From NCBI GenBank assembly GCA_014898425.1, contig RCSZ01000022.1, positions 1 to 64,000 of the forward strand: a stretch of DNA of 64,000 nucleotides, in the 5' to 3' direction. A program made the translations under genes and the position numbers. This stretch comes from Botryotinia globosa (Eukaryota > Ascomycota > Leotiomycetes > Helotiales > Sclerotiniaceae). This document shows positions 11,456 through 24,191 of this stretch, one piece after another (the first letter of the stretch is position 1; every line of letters begins with the position of its first letter). The notes under the pieces were generated by a model that had not been told where the DNA came from, did no database searches, and saw only the letters and a list, made by a program, of their open reading frames with translations.

Positions 11456-12882
11456 TATTACATATATAAAAACAAATAAAAGTTGTAAGCTTTACCACAA
11501 CACTATATATACAATCTGACCTAAAAAGCATAGTATTAGGGATTGAAGTCCTAATAGCTTACTATTATATATATATTCTAATAAAGCTCCTTTCTTTTAT
11601 TCTTTTCGTTTTGAAAAGATTAATTATAAAGAATATTTATTTATATAATTAACCATATAATATATAATACTACAATTATATTTATTAATATCCTTATCAT
11701 TAAAAATAATTATTAATGAATTTAGAATATCTAATCATTAAATAAATATATCCTCACTTCTAACTCATTTCTTATTAGGGGTCTGCGAGCCCCCGGACCC
11801 TTTGTTTTTTGAGAAAATATTATATAATTATATTTATTATTATAAAAATCTAAAAAAGAAATTTTATTGAAAACTTATAAGTGAAGTCGGTTTATTTTAT
11901 TATATTACTTTTTTTTATTTTTATTTACATTTTTCATTTTTATTTATATTTTTCATTTTTATTCACATTTTTTATTTTTATTCACATTTTTTATTTTTAT
12001 TTGTATTTTAATAAATCACTTTACTTTGAATTATTAATTATATTACTAAACTATAAAAACTATAATATTAAATAATTTTTATTAATTGTAGATTCACTAC
12101 ATTCAATATAACCCTTTTTTGATTGATTATATAAGCTTTAACTATATCTATACTAATTAAACTTTAATCCTTTAGAAAACCCTTAATTTTGAAATTAATA
12201 ATATAAAAAATATATTATTTGAAAATCTTTAGTTTTTTTATATATAATTACTACTTTTCTTTTTTTTAATTCAATTTATATTAGCTTGAATAAACTAATT
12301 TAAATGATTTTATTAAAAAAGTCTAGAATTTTATATTATTTTAATTCCAATTTTTTTATAAAACCCTTAATATTAAAGTTAGTAATATAAAAAATATATT
12401 ATTTAAAAGTTTTTAGTTTTTTATATATAGTCATCACTTTTTCTTTCTTTTTATTTAATTCGTTTTAATTGAAATAAACTAATTTATATAATTTTATTAA
12501 AAAAACCTAAGAAGTTACACTATAACTATAATACCAAAGAAATCAAGTTAATCAGATTATTTGAATTGAGTTTTATTAAATAAAAGTTTCTCATTTTTTG
12601 TATATATATAATACTAATATCTTACAAACGATAAGAATATTAAGGAGATAAACCTCCAATTAAAAAAATCTATTCTCAATTAAACAAGTTTAAATCAGAG
12701 ATTCTAGAATAATATCTACTTAATTTAATCTCTAATACTCTATTACATACATAGAATCAATATACATAGACACTAATAAAAATCGTAAACTTTACCACTA
12801 TACTATATACACAATCTAATCTCAAAAGATATAATATTAGACATTAAATCTAATAGCTTACTACTATATATATATCCTAATA
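11456..12882 (+). mobile_element. TRIM element interrupted by element A
   Basis: Left terminal repeat 11456-11583 and right terminal repeat 12741-12882 match the ~130-bp LTR of the TRIM family at 43489-43849 and 44611-45166 (GTAAGCTTTACCAC core, GGGATTGAAGTCCTAATAGC, then a TATATAT run and CCTAAYA end). The internal region matches the internal region of 44611-45166 except for an 881-bp element A insertion at 11778-12658. Flanks GTTTT and GTTTG are a near-match target duplication. Terminal TG has become TA by RIP. Confidence 0.65.
11778..12658 (+). repeat. Element A, copy 2 (inserted in a TRIM)
   Basis: Full-length-looking 881-bp copy with the GGGGTCTGCGAG head and the AAGGAGATAAACC tail. ATTA borders it on both sides (11774-11777, 12659-12662). 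The empty site is visible in the related TRIM near 44942-44950 (TTTATTAAGAAAATC), which supports real insertion. Whether ATTA is a 4-bp target duplication or partly element sequence is not settled: copy 3 reads ACCA before the head, and ATTA could be its RIP form. No coding frame. Confidence 0.65.
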
Positions 12883-13031
12883 GTTTGTAAGGATTTCATT
12901 AATTATAATGATTTTATAATTTTCTTAATATTATAGTTATAGTATAAATTATTAATTATTCTAATAAAATCATTTAAATTAATTTATTTAAACTAATATA
13001 AAAAAAAGAAAAAAAAAAGAAAAGTAGTAAT

Positions 13032-13169
13032 TAATCATAATGAAAGAGCAGGTTAGTGGAATGTATATATTATTGACTATGTAGATGAATTATATTAAGA
13101 TAAAATCTAATTATAAAATGGAAGTAATATATATATAATAGTTTAGAATATATATTATAATTTCTAATA
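13032..13169 (-). repeat. Copia LTR (3' LTR of the minus-strand element)
   Basis: 138 bp. Aligns without gaps to 18661-18798; differences seen at the outer edge (TAATCATAATG against TGATTACAATA) are all transitions. Outer flank is GTAAT. Confidence 0.8.
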
Positions 13170-16100
13170 TTTCTTTAGAAAGTTTATTCTTTTAATTTCA
13201 ATAATTAATTTTTTTAAAATTCCTTTTATATATCTAATAACTAATTATTTCGAAATTCGTTATTCTTTGATTATAGGGTTATTGTTTTAATATAATAAAT
13301 TATTAAAATCCGATTATATATAAATAAACTTTAAGTTTATCTATTATTCCATATAATTTTTTTAAAATTATTAATTTTTGATAAATTCAATATAAAATGA
13401 ATTCAATGAATTTAATGAAATAGGTGAAATGGATAGATTTAGTGATTTTGATTGATTTGATTGATTTGGTTGATTTGATTAATTTAATCAATTTGATTAA
13501 TTTAATTAATTTGATTGATTTAATCGATTTTAAAGTATAAATTATAACTTCTAATATTTTTTCAAAAAGTTTATTCTTTTTGAAGTTTTAGTATATTCTT
13601 GAATCTTTTAAATATTATTTTTATATATAGTTTTATTAATCTATTTACAATTATATTATTTATATTAATATAATTAATATTGATTAAATGTTTTTTTATA
13701 AGATTTTATATAAAGTAATAATATATATCAATATATTTTAATTATTTGTGTAAATATAAATTCTTAATTAATGTTATTGCTTTTTAATTATTTCCAAGTA
13801 TTTGGATTTTATTATTGCTTCTAATATATTATAATCGCTTTAAATCTCTTAAGAATTGAATTATTTATTATTTTTATTTAATAAATATCACTATAAAAAT
13901 GTATTCAACTTTTATATTAGATATAGTTATAGATATCTATTTCTTATTTATTTTTAAAATTGATTTATTATAGAATATTATTACTTTATTAAAAATACTT
14001 TTTCGATTGGTTTTATTGTTTGTTCAATTTGTATTAATATATATTTTGATGGTGTGTTGTAAGAAGTTATGTTCTTTATAAATATTTAATTGAATTTTTT
14101 TAAATTCAAAATATAGTTTTTATTTAATAATTGATTTTAAATATTTTATAAAGTTTTTGAATATAATATTATAATGTTTGGTAGGGTTAGATATAGCTTA
14201 TATTAATCTTTTGAAATTAAATATAATATTTGATTTAATATAAATCATAAAATAGATTATACTACCAATTACTTACTGATATTTGTTTATATTAATAAAT
14301 TCATTGTTTAAAAATATTAATCATAATTAATTATAATTCAAAATTGATATTTTTTTTGAAATATATTGATTATAGAAGATTTCGAATTGGGTAAATATTA
14401 TATTTAGATATTCTTTTTGATTTATAATTAATACTCTCTTTGATTTATTATAAATAATATGTATTCTTAAAATCTTATTAATCTCCCCTAAGTTTTTGAT
14501 ATTAAATCGAATAAAAAGGTTATAATAAAACCATTTAATATTGCATTTTTGTATAGTAATAATAATAATATTATTTATATAAATTAAAAGAATTAGTTAA
14601 TATAAATGATTAATATATAAATACAAATCTATAAGACTTTATATAAAACCTATTTTAATTAATTCTTCTTTTAAAAAAAAACTTCAATTTCTATCAGCTT
14701 ACTTTAATCTATAAAAACTTTGAAATATATATAAAACACAATTACAACAAATATAAATATCTTAAAAAAATATTAAATAGATTTTTTCTTTCAAATATAA
14801 TTTAATAAATATATTTTTGATATTGAAATAAAAATATTTGAGATTTTCTTTTATAACAATTACAAAAAAAAAAAAAAAGAAATCAAACCGAATTATAAAA
14901 ACAAAAGTTTTATTATAATCTTTATCTAAAACTTAATTGAATTCTTTAATTATTAATCTAATCTTGAATTACTTTATCTTATTATTTTTTGTTTTAATAA
15001 GAAATATTCATTTTGTTGAAACTAAATTACTCCTTTATAATAAAATGAACTCTTTTCAAATATTATTCTTAATCAATAAGTTTACTTCTTCTTAAATTAC
15101 AATTTACTAATTTTTTATATACTTTTTATTTACTATTGTTTTTTTATATGTATTTGGTATCTTGATTTCAAATATTTCTATTGTTAATAAAATGGTTTCA
15201 GTTTTTATTAAAGTATTTACTAAAATAATCAAAATCTTTGAAATAATTTCATTATTCATTTTCTATTCGAATTAATAAATATTTGAAATAATAATTATAA
15301 TATATTTAATTGATTTTGATTCTAATTTATCTAAGGAAGCAAATAAGGTTTGAATAATTTTGGAATCTCTTTATTCTTTTATATTGTTATTATTGCTTTT
15401 TTTTTTTTCCTAAAATTATATTTCAAAGGTAATATGAAAGTAGATATAGATATAGATGTAATAAATAATAAAGTTTTATTAGATAGTATAATATTAAATA
15501 ATATATTTTCAAATAATGTATTCGAATTTGATAGTATAGAATCAGATAATGAAGTTATATTAGATAAAATAATATCACTTTTTTTATTGTTTTTTTTTAT
15601 TGGTTTTGATATTAACAAATGTATTTTTATTGAATCTGTAATTATTTTATTTAATGATATTGGTGGATTGATTGAAATAAATAATAATTTAAGGATATTT
15701 TTAGATTTGTTGTGAAGTTTGTAATCAGATTCTATATTCTTGATATTTTATAATTTGGTTATATAGTTTCTAAATTTGAAATCTAGATTCTTTTTTTTAT
15801 AATTTTTATTGATTATAATATAATAAAAATAATAAATATAATCTAGCTTTAGTAAATAAATCTTTATATATTTAATAATATCTTTTGAGTATTCTAGGAA
15901 TATTTCAACCTTTGTTATATTACAAAGTTTATTATACCTTTATTCTTTTGGAATAGTTTTGGAATTGATATATATATAATATCGATTTTTTTAAATCTTA
16001 TATATATTAATATTTAATAATGTATTTGTAAATACTTTAAATAGATTTCGATTAATTCTATTTGTATTTGGACTAATACTAATATAGTTTTGAATATATA

Positions 16101-18660
16101 TATCGTATTTGATAACTTCGTTTCAAAATTCTAATAATAAATAGGCTTTTTTCAATATTATTTTTATATCGATTTCTATAATATATATATTATATTCAAC
16201 TAGATTATTTTGATAAGATAATATAATTATTGTAATCTTTGATTGTATATCAATCTTTTATTTCTGGATAACTTGAAAAAACTCTAATATATTATTGATT
16301 CTAATAGCAATTACAATTATATTTATAGCAAATTCAATTTTTTGTTTTTAGTTTTTTAATAATAATATTATATTACTTTTTTATTTTAATAAAATAACTT
16401 AATTTACTCTTATAATATTATCAATAATAAAAAGAAAATATTTATATTCTCGAATAAACCTTAGAAAAAGGTTAATAATATCGAAATAAATCAATTCTAG
16501 TTTTTTGGATTTTTATATACTTAATTAGCTTGGGATTCTATTAATTATTTTTATAAGAATATATATTTTATAGATATTAAGAATTGAAAGGATTTTGATA
16601 GATTTTTGAAATATAATGATTTTATATAAATTCCTGATTTTGTTAGAATCAAAATAATTGAAACATTTATATTAAATAAAATATCTTTTCTTTTTTATTA
16701 TAATTAATTCTTCAATTTTCCTTTTTGTTTTATTAATAATCTTTATAAAGAATATAAAGAATATAGAATCTTCATATTCTAATTTTATATATAAAATAAT
16801 ATATATTCTATCTTTTATTATTGCTTTAATAATTTTATTATTTTTATTGTTTTTTAATATAAAATATATCTTCTTAAAATTAAATATACTTTTGAATTCT
16901 ATCTTACAAATTCTTTTGATTAAGAATAAATTGACCTTCAATCTAAATATATATAATACATTAACTAATAATATCCTTATTTTATTTTTATATACTATAT
17001 CTATTGTTTCTTGCTTATTTGAATATATAACTCTTTTATTAATTGTTATCTTTTATTATAAAATACAAATTAGATTTCTGAATAAAGAATATTGATTAGA
17101 TATATATAAAGTAGTACTAGTATTAATATATTATTATAATAGGGATACTTTATTAATATTTTTTTTAATAAAATAATAATATTTAGAATCAGATTTATTA
17201 TTGATAATATTTTCAATAATATTAAAACTTGATTTAATAATATAAACCTTATACTCCCTATATTTGTCTTTTTTTATTGAAAAAATAGATTGTTTTTTTT
17301 TATTTATACTTTGAATCAGATTTCAAGAGATATTTAATATAACAAAGTTGAAAGCATTTTAGAATTGAGTGATTAGATTTGTTATAGAATTTGCAAGTGA
17401 TAATGAATATATCGATTTTCAAGTTTGTATTAATTTTATACTAACAATGAAATAGAATATATTTCTTTTCTTTTGCAAAATATATCAAATCTCTAGAGAT
17501 TTGGATCTCTGTTTTTTTGATCTATAAATACTTAATCTTATTATTAATATTTAGAATAGAATTAACAATACAAATTATATCAATAATAACTTTGTATTTA
17601 TTAAAAAAAGACAAGGTTAGATTTTGAAAAAATGATTTATCTATATACAAAGTATTAATTAAAATATCTATAAATAAAAGTTTTTATTAAAAATCCTTAG
17701 ATTTATTCTATATATCTATAATAATTATATCAGAAATATCATCGAAAAAAAACGTTTTGATTTTGAAGAGATACTCGTTTACTACAATATCATCGATTTT
17801 GGAATATTTAATAACTAAATAATCCTAAAATTTCTTTATTATATTATATTTGTTTATTAAAGCCTTATTATTATCAAATAATGAATAACAAATATAAAAT
17901 AATATATTAATATCGTTTTTAAGAAAGATAACCTTTTTATTAATATTGAATCGAATCTTTATAATAGTATTATTATTATTGTTAAAGATTTAAAGTTCTT
18001 CGAAATTCTGAATTAATTTATTAACTACTATAATCTATATATATTTATATAATGTCTTTTTGTATATATAAAATCAACTTTTTCTTCAAAGTTGAATTCT
18101 TATTTGATAAATCTAATATTTATAATTTTTTTGAATAAAAGAAAGAATATATTTGAAGTAATCTTTGGATTTAATATCTTCGTTTATTTTAAAGATTTTG
18201 TAAATAGAAAATTTATATTGATAATCTAGATATAATTGATAATAGAATAAAAAAATGGAAAAGAAACTATTTAAAATTATACTATCCCAATTGAAATGTA
18301 TTAATATTTGAAAGGAGAAATTCTTTTTAAGACAGAATAATTGAAAATAATAAATTTTAATTTGTAAATAATAATTTTTGAAGTGATATCGAATACTATA
18401 TAGTAGATAATACTTTTTAGTATTAAACTAAAATGAATAATCTTTTTAATAATAACTTATAGTTTTTTTATTTGAAGAAAAAGTGTGATATAAATAATTA
18501 CTTTCTTATTATTATTTAACAATCTATTTACTATATATATCTTATATATTAACATTATATTGTATAAAAGCTTTTTATTGTTAACCTCTACTTTAATAAT
18601 ATAAATTATTCAAAAAGCTTTTAGTTTTAATCTTATTATAAAACTATCAAGCTTATAATC

Positions 18661-18798
18661 TGATTACAATAAAAAAGTAGATTAATAGAATATATATATT
18701 ATTAATTATATAAATTAATCATATTAAGGTAAAATCTAATTATGAAGTGAAAATAATATATATATAGTAGCTTAGAGTACGTACTACAACTTCCAATA
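18661..18798 (-). repeat. Copia LTR (5' LTR of the minus-strand element)
   Basis: 138-bp partner of 13032-13169, followed directly by the GTAAT target duplication. Confidence 0.8.
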
Positions 18799-19514
18799 GT
18801 AATTATATATAAAAAGCTAAGGGTTTTCAAATGATATAATTTTTATAATACTAATTTCAAAATTAAGATTTTTATAAGTGAGAATTAAAGCTTTAATAAT
18901 ATATATAAAACTAAAGCTTATATAAATAATTAAAAAAGAGTTATATTGAGTATAATAGATTTATTATTAATAAAAATTATTTTGATACTATAGCTTTCGT
19001 AATTCAATACTATAATTATTGATTTGATATAAAAATAATCCATTTAAATATAAAAAAAACTGAAAAAAACTATAAGATTATAGATCGACGTTATATAATT
19101 ATTACTTAAAAAGAGCTTAGAATCTAGTATAATCTAAAGGGAATAAAAAAGATTCATTTTTTATCGGATACTTTATTATTATATTAATTAAATAAATATT
19201 AAATTAAATAAAGAATATAAAAAAGCTTTATTCAAAAAAAACTAATTAAATTAGAAAGAGATTTATAAGAGATCGATAAAAATGAAAAGCTAGATTAATA
19301 AAAGAAGTATAAAATAAGGTCTTTTCCCCCTGAATATAGAATAAGAAAGTGAATTACTTAATACAGATTCTTTAAAATTATATATTATATTACTTATATA
19401 ATCCATTTAGTTATTAATTAGAGCTAGCTTTCTATAATATATCATTAGCGTATGACCCACGATAAAATTATATATCTTTAATTAATTGATAAAATCTATT
19501 AATTCAAATAAAAA

Positions 19515-19763
19515 TTAATAGACTATTAATATTATATTTATTAATAACGAAATCCCTTTTCTAATAAATTTAATTTTTATACTTATAGTTTTAAAATAAT
19601 CTAAATAATCTAGATTCAGTTGTCTACAATCTAGTAAGGTCTTCGATTTAGCACGGTGATGTTCAAGTAGCCAAGTGAAGTATGTTTCAAGTTTGTTTAA
19701 ATAAGGTGATTTCATTAGGCATTTGGTTAGACTGTCTATATATCGATCTGTATATAATTGCAT
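19515..19763 (-). pseudogene. Short frame at the AT/balanced boundary
   Basis: ATG-initiated 82-codon frame. The first ~60 residues (QLYTDRYIDSLTKCLMKSPY...) look protein-like with balanced codons; the tail runs into AT-rich sequence and becomes I/L/K-rich. It may be a gene end truncated by the neighbouring repeat region. No family recognised. Confidence 0.2.
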
Positions 19764-20255
19764 ACTTTGAATTAAATCTTTCTAAAGTCGAGAGAAGAGA
19801 ATTTGAAGAAAAACTCGATTTCTTTATTTAATGAATGAAAAGGATAATGCAATAGAGAAGTGAATCTACTGAGAAGAGAAGGAAAAAGAGAAAGAATGAT
19901 TAGGGTGTTGATGGTATGTCCTAGAGTAGTTTGTAATAGTAGGACTTATATCACAACGAATCACAACTATTTCCAACATATATTTACACTATATTTAATC
20001 AATCTACCATAATCTCTTGAACCCAGGTTGAATTTCATCCGTATCTATACATTTACCGTTGAATAAATGTATTTGTATCCGTACAGCAATTTCTAGTACA
20101 GTTAAACTTACGCTACAAAAATATCATACGAAATAATGCCATCTTTCTTGTTTAAGAAAGTCGCCAGTTGATTAGAAAGCAATCCTTGGACATATCTAAA
20201 ATCACAATATCCTCACACAAGATAATCCCCTTCAAAAAGATTCTTGGTGGTATAA
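19764..20255. other. Intergenic, balanced composition
   Basis: Left edge of the gene island after the AT-rich block. No gene or repeat seen apart from a TATAAAG at about 20251-20257 that could serve the following frame. Confidence 0.4.
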
Positions 20256-20642
20256 AGCCCAACTACTCAATCCAAAGCTTTCCATTTCTCTCCGACTGAG
20301 GTAAAGGGTGTGTATGAGAACTGGGAATCAAGCACAGACTCCATCATCACTACCCTTAAAATCCCGACTGCCTCTATAGCTTCTAGCATTCAGAGGCTAT
20401 TCGGTAGAGATGAATTCTACTATTCTACAATTCCAATCTGCAATAGCACAATTCCCAACTCAACCGAAATCTCGCGTCCACCACAACAACATTCAGTGCT
20501 TTGCCAGACGATACCCTTAAACGAAACCCGCTTATCGCCCAGTCGAATTTCTTTATCCTTATGCAAGTCCTTGTTTACAACGATGTTCATCATCATCACG
20601 TTTTACGCTATCGTGATTTACCTTGTTGAAACTTTCTTTTGA
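20256..20642 (+). CDS. Possible 3' exon with C-terminal membrane segment
   Basis: Open frame of 128 codons from just after a TAA to a TGA at 20640-20642, with no ATG near its start, so it is at best a terminal exon or a truncated gene. The product is Ser/Thr/Pro-rich with several N-x-S/T sites and ends in a strongly hydrophobic segment (MFIIITFYAIVIYLV) two residues before ETFF. That plan fits a tail-anchored or type I membrane protein end. No upstream exon could be placed with confidence. Confidence 0.25.
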   Translation, partial: SPTTQSKAFHFSPTEVKGVYENWESSTDSIITTLKIPTASIASSIQRLFGRDEFYYSTIPICNSTIPNSTEISRPPQQHSVLCQTIPLNETRLSPSRISLSLCKSLFTTMFIIITFYAIVIYLVETFF

Positions 20643-21756
20643 TACCTGCATGGATCACAATCAACTTTTTTCGAGCGATGATTTGGATCTACCAGCGCTA
20701 AAAAGGGATAAACTACCAGTAAAGCGTCATTCCTGCAATCTAATTTGCCGGAAGAATAAGATGTGCGGCCCGAGACGAGCTACCGTGTAGCAATATTGGA
20801 AAGTGAGGAAAGGAAATTTGAAGGTGAGGGGGGGACTGCAATGATTGGAAACTGCATGATTAATGATGGAGTTGGAGGAGGAAATAAGGGAGATAAAGGG
20901 AGAGCTATGAGGTCAGACTCAATCATTGGGTGAGAAGAGTGAGAAGGTGGAGGATCTCAGAAGATATGTACTAGGTGGTTCACTTCAATATTGTTACTAC
21001 CTTTTACTTATTTTTTGCAAATGGAGGTATTCCCGCACATCTTACATTCAACAGTAAGTTTTTTTACCCTCGAACTAGCTTCACTTCTTATATGGCTCCA
21101 ATGAATAACCCTACAATTGCCCTCAGTTACTCCTACTTCGCTGGATGTCATGAATATCGCTTGATATTTTTCAGAGTTCTTTTTCGTTCTATTTGTTTCT
21201 TGTTGGCTGCCAATGGAGTAATTTCAAATCTCGCATTTTGACAGAAATAAGAGAGAAGAATGGAGACGAACATAATGAGAGAAAGAAAAACTTACTTTGC
21301 GAGACCTTTTCATTACCTCATTGTGCAAAACAGTTCTCGAGAGACTTTTTCTTGTTAAAGATATATTCTATACATTTGATGATAGAAACTATCTATAAAT
21401 CTATCCATTCTGTCTCATTATAATTAAAAAAAACTCATCACGGATGCTGTAATTCCCCACATAAAAGAGCCTTTGAATTGATATGCTGTGAGAAACTTTT
21501 TCTCTAAACAAACAAATACATTCTAGAATGGTAATGTTATTTTCATCTTGTACCACTCCTCAAGGAATCAATATCAATCCATGCAAGTCTTAAGCTTCGT
21601 GTAAGTCTTCAAATAGAAGCTATCTTCTAGATTCCGCAAATACTTTGGACATCACGCTACACAATTATCCGAGAAATTACCCCAGACTTAATCGATTCGA
21701 TATGGGATACGTGTCTATGGTTGTATAGCTTATCTCTTTCTTAAAGACAAGAGAGT
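20643..21756. other. Intergenic, balanced composition
   Basis: No supported gene. The frame at 20975-21241 has no ATG and no recognisable content. Confidence 0.4.
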
Positions 21757-22140
21757 ATGAAGAAATCAGAGCTCTCCAAATTTCGTCCTTACGAACACAT
21801 TAGATATCTCGTTGGATATGCTAAAAAGATTACATGCCCAGTTTGTTTCCTGTAATTCGATAAAGTCATCACGGTAAAGGATATAGCCTTCGACGGAAAC
21901 GCTTTTCACTCCACTATCGACAATTATGATGGGTATCTAGATATTAGCAACTTGAACATGTCATCGACTTTATTGGAATTGAAAAGGAAGAATGTACTTC
22001 TACTATGGAGTTTGAATATGAATGATTGCTCGATGAGGGTATTGAGAAAGTCGGATCTTGGGTTTCATTGCAACTTCAAAAGCTTACTTGCGAAATACTT
22101 CCGACATGAGGTAGAGCTTAGTAGCGGTCTAAGGGAGTGA
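21757..22140 (+). pseudogene. Frame interrupted by one in-frame TAA
   Basis: ATG at 21757 opens 32 codons ending at TAA (21853-21855). The same frame then stays open for 94 codons to TGA at 22140. Protein-like composition continues across the stop (ITCPVCFL, stop, FDKVITVKDIAFDGNAF), and one C-to-T change from CAA would create it, as RIP does. An intron removing the stop is possible but no good donor/acceptor pair is seen. No family recognised. Confidence 0.35.
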
Positions 22141-22419
22141 GGGTATGGGAAGTACTAACTCCTATATCAAGATTCAACCCCCAGTACCTGTAATTACTAA
22201 CGCCAGTACCAAACTCAGAATCTCTAGATTGAAGAATGGAGCTTACAAGAAGACCTTCGCAATCTTCACATAGTTAAATTCGAACTCACGAGAATCAAAA
22301 GACTCAAGGGTGCAGGAGGCGCATATCTCGCCACGACAATGAGTCTCCCAGTCGGATAGTCATAGGATTGCCACCGGCAATTGCTAGACCCATCTTTACC
22401 GTCTTTTTCGCATGATGAC

Positions 22420-22584
22420 TGTCGGGACATCGATCATGTGATCAAAGAGGGCACTGTATTAGCTAGCGTCGCGCTAGCGCTTCCCTATATTTAGTACTAG
22501 CTTCCCATAGATAATAATGATCAAGAACGAATACAACTATATAGATCTAAGTACTTACACTTATCAACCAAGTTGATACCAACA
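22420..22584 (+). repeat. Solo copia LTR, largely unmutated
   Basis: 165 bp starting TGTCGGGACATCGATC and ending GTTGATACCAACA. It is the same LTR as at 31893-32062 and 37464-37633 but retains G and C where those have A and T. Flanks ATGAC (22415-22419) and ATAAC (22585-22589) are a target duplication differing by one transition. There is no internal region, so this is an LTR-LTR recombination product. Contains an inverted GCTAGCG/CGCTAGC motif. Confidence 0.85.
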
Positions 22585-24191
22585 ATAACAATGGAGCGGA
22601 ATAAGAAGTTGAGCAACCAGTCAAAATGGGACAGCTCCGACGTGAGCATTTATAGAGATCAGAAAGCCCGTATGAGTGGTGGAGGTATAAGCGGTGATAT
22701 CAGTTGGGTTGATTGACATTTGTTGATGTTAGAGTTTCCGTCACCGGCATCACTTGATGTGCTTAGAGAAGATAATTATAGTCTTTATTCTTGGATAGAG
22801 CTCTAACACCTCGGTCTCAATGTGCACAGCATTTCCCGTATTCTGAACTCCCCTGAGCCGTCATCTTGATATTCGAGATAACTGCAGCACCAAATGTACC
22901 AATAGATAGTGGTGTTGTCGCTGGAACAACTCATCTCCTGATGCCTCGGTGTGCCAACTTCTTTTACCATTTCGCTTAGATATACTGGCGTATCATTGAG
23001 TACGACGAGTAGAACAAAAACGTCTTTGATATTTCATGTATGATAGATAATGTTTCAGGTAATCTATGGCCAAGTCTGAGAAAGAAAGAAGATATATATC
23101 GCGGCAACACTGTCTTTCGTAATCTTACTATACATCAGTGGGCAGTAGTCTCGTCAACCCATAGAGATTACTGTGCAATCCATTTTACCGATTTATGACC
23201 GTGCAGACTCAGACATTATTCCATTTCAAAAACTTCGAGTGCCGACAATTTATCAATTGAAAATACCAAGTCCGCTGTAATCCTTTCAAGATATGTACTG
23301 CCATTGTCATTAAGCCTGCTACATGACCTGTCGTGCTTTTTCTTGATTTTCTCGCAGTTGATAACATATTCTCATCATCCACAGTCTGTTCTTGATATCT
23401 GAGATCCTTCAATTGGAATAAACTCGTAATTTAGTTTGTGGTGTGCTGAGGTAGATCTTGATTCGTATTGAATTTGAATTAGAATAGATTATAGATTGAA
23501 AGATCCTGAGGGTACCTAGTATTGATTGATGTACACCTACGAGTAGTACTCCTTGATGAGAGAAAGAACATTATTTGACATATGCAATGTGATACTCTGA
23601 ATCATGTGATATGGCGACCAGAAATGACGACATAACCTTATCCTGCCTGTGCTTAGCTTAGCTTAATGATTGACAGACTAAGCCTTATGAGAATCTGGGG
23701 AAGGGGGGAACAACAAGGAGTTCATCTCGGGTTATTTACGGGTGTTCAAATTCACTCTGAACATCACCAAATGGACATTTGATAGGCTTATTATTATATG
23801 GTTGATACGACTAAAATATTGAGTTTCGAGTTGTCCCAAATAAAGATTGAAAACAACATTTTTATGATTGACTTGTTTTCTTGGCACTAGCCTTCATCTA
23901 CGGTCTCATAAACCCTTGTTGTACTCTCAAAGGCCAACACTCGAACTCATTACATCTGAGATCTGGTGAATCAATGATACTAGTGTCTTTTTTGTAGAGC
24001 TACATGCAAGTGGATATGATAGATAATCATTACCTGTTGTCGTATACTGTTATTATATATGCATGCCCGAGCCCATTCTCAACACCATCTTCTCATTGTT
24101 CGACTTTCGACTTCCTACTTCTTCTACATAGGATAGATAGCCTCGATCATCTTTGACACAGAATAATTAATCAAACAACTAACTAAGAAAG
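22585..24191. other. Intergenic and upstream region
   Basis: No gene supported. The last ~100 bases before 24192 are pyrimidine-rich, as in many fungal promoters. The minus frame at 23209-23412 has no supporting features. Confidence 0.4.

Larger units (their letters stand above)
13032..18798 (-). mobile_element. Full-length Ty1/copia LTR retrotransposon, RIP-inactivated
   Basis: 5,767 bp bounded by equal 138-bp LTRs and a perfect 5-bp target duplication GTAAT (13027-13031, 18799-18803). Order on the minus strand is copia-like. A GAG-pre-integrase stretch at 16941-16672 (NLFLIKRICKIEFKS) is followed by an integrase core downstream of it (LELIYFDI and YKYFLFIIDN, compare the copia LELIHSD and YFLTFIDD boxes). 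Reverse transcriptase follows at about 15000-14400 (LIYINNIIIT for LIYVDD, FNIKNLGEI for FDIKDLGE). Stops are frequent and catalytic aspartates are replaced (DD to NN), as G-to-A RIP predicts. No intact polyprotein remains. Confidence 0.85.
12890..19095 (-). repeat. Element A, copy 4, minus strand, split by a copia element
   Basis: 12890-13026 reads as the reverse complement of the 3' half of element A (match to copy 1 around 10700-10820). The match resumes at 18804 and runs to about 19095 with the 5' half. The two parts join across one GTAAT duplication, showing that the copia element at 13032-18798 inserted into a pre-existing copy. The GC-rich head is lost or diverged at the right end. Confidence 0.55.

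Noticed and set aside
15350..15715. 121-codon frame in AT-rich DNA
   Set aside because: Lies inside the minus-strand copia element; no ATG and antisense to the polyprotein remnants.
22480..22500. GCTAGCG/CGCTAGC inverted repeat as a possible terminator or operator
   Set aside because: It lies inside the LTR at 22420-22584 and recurs in its copies; part of the retrotransposon, not a host signal.
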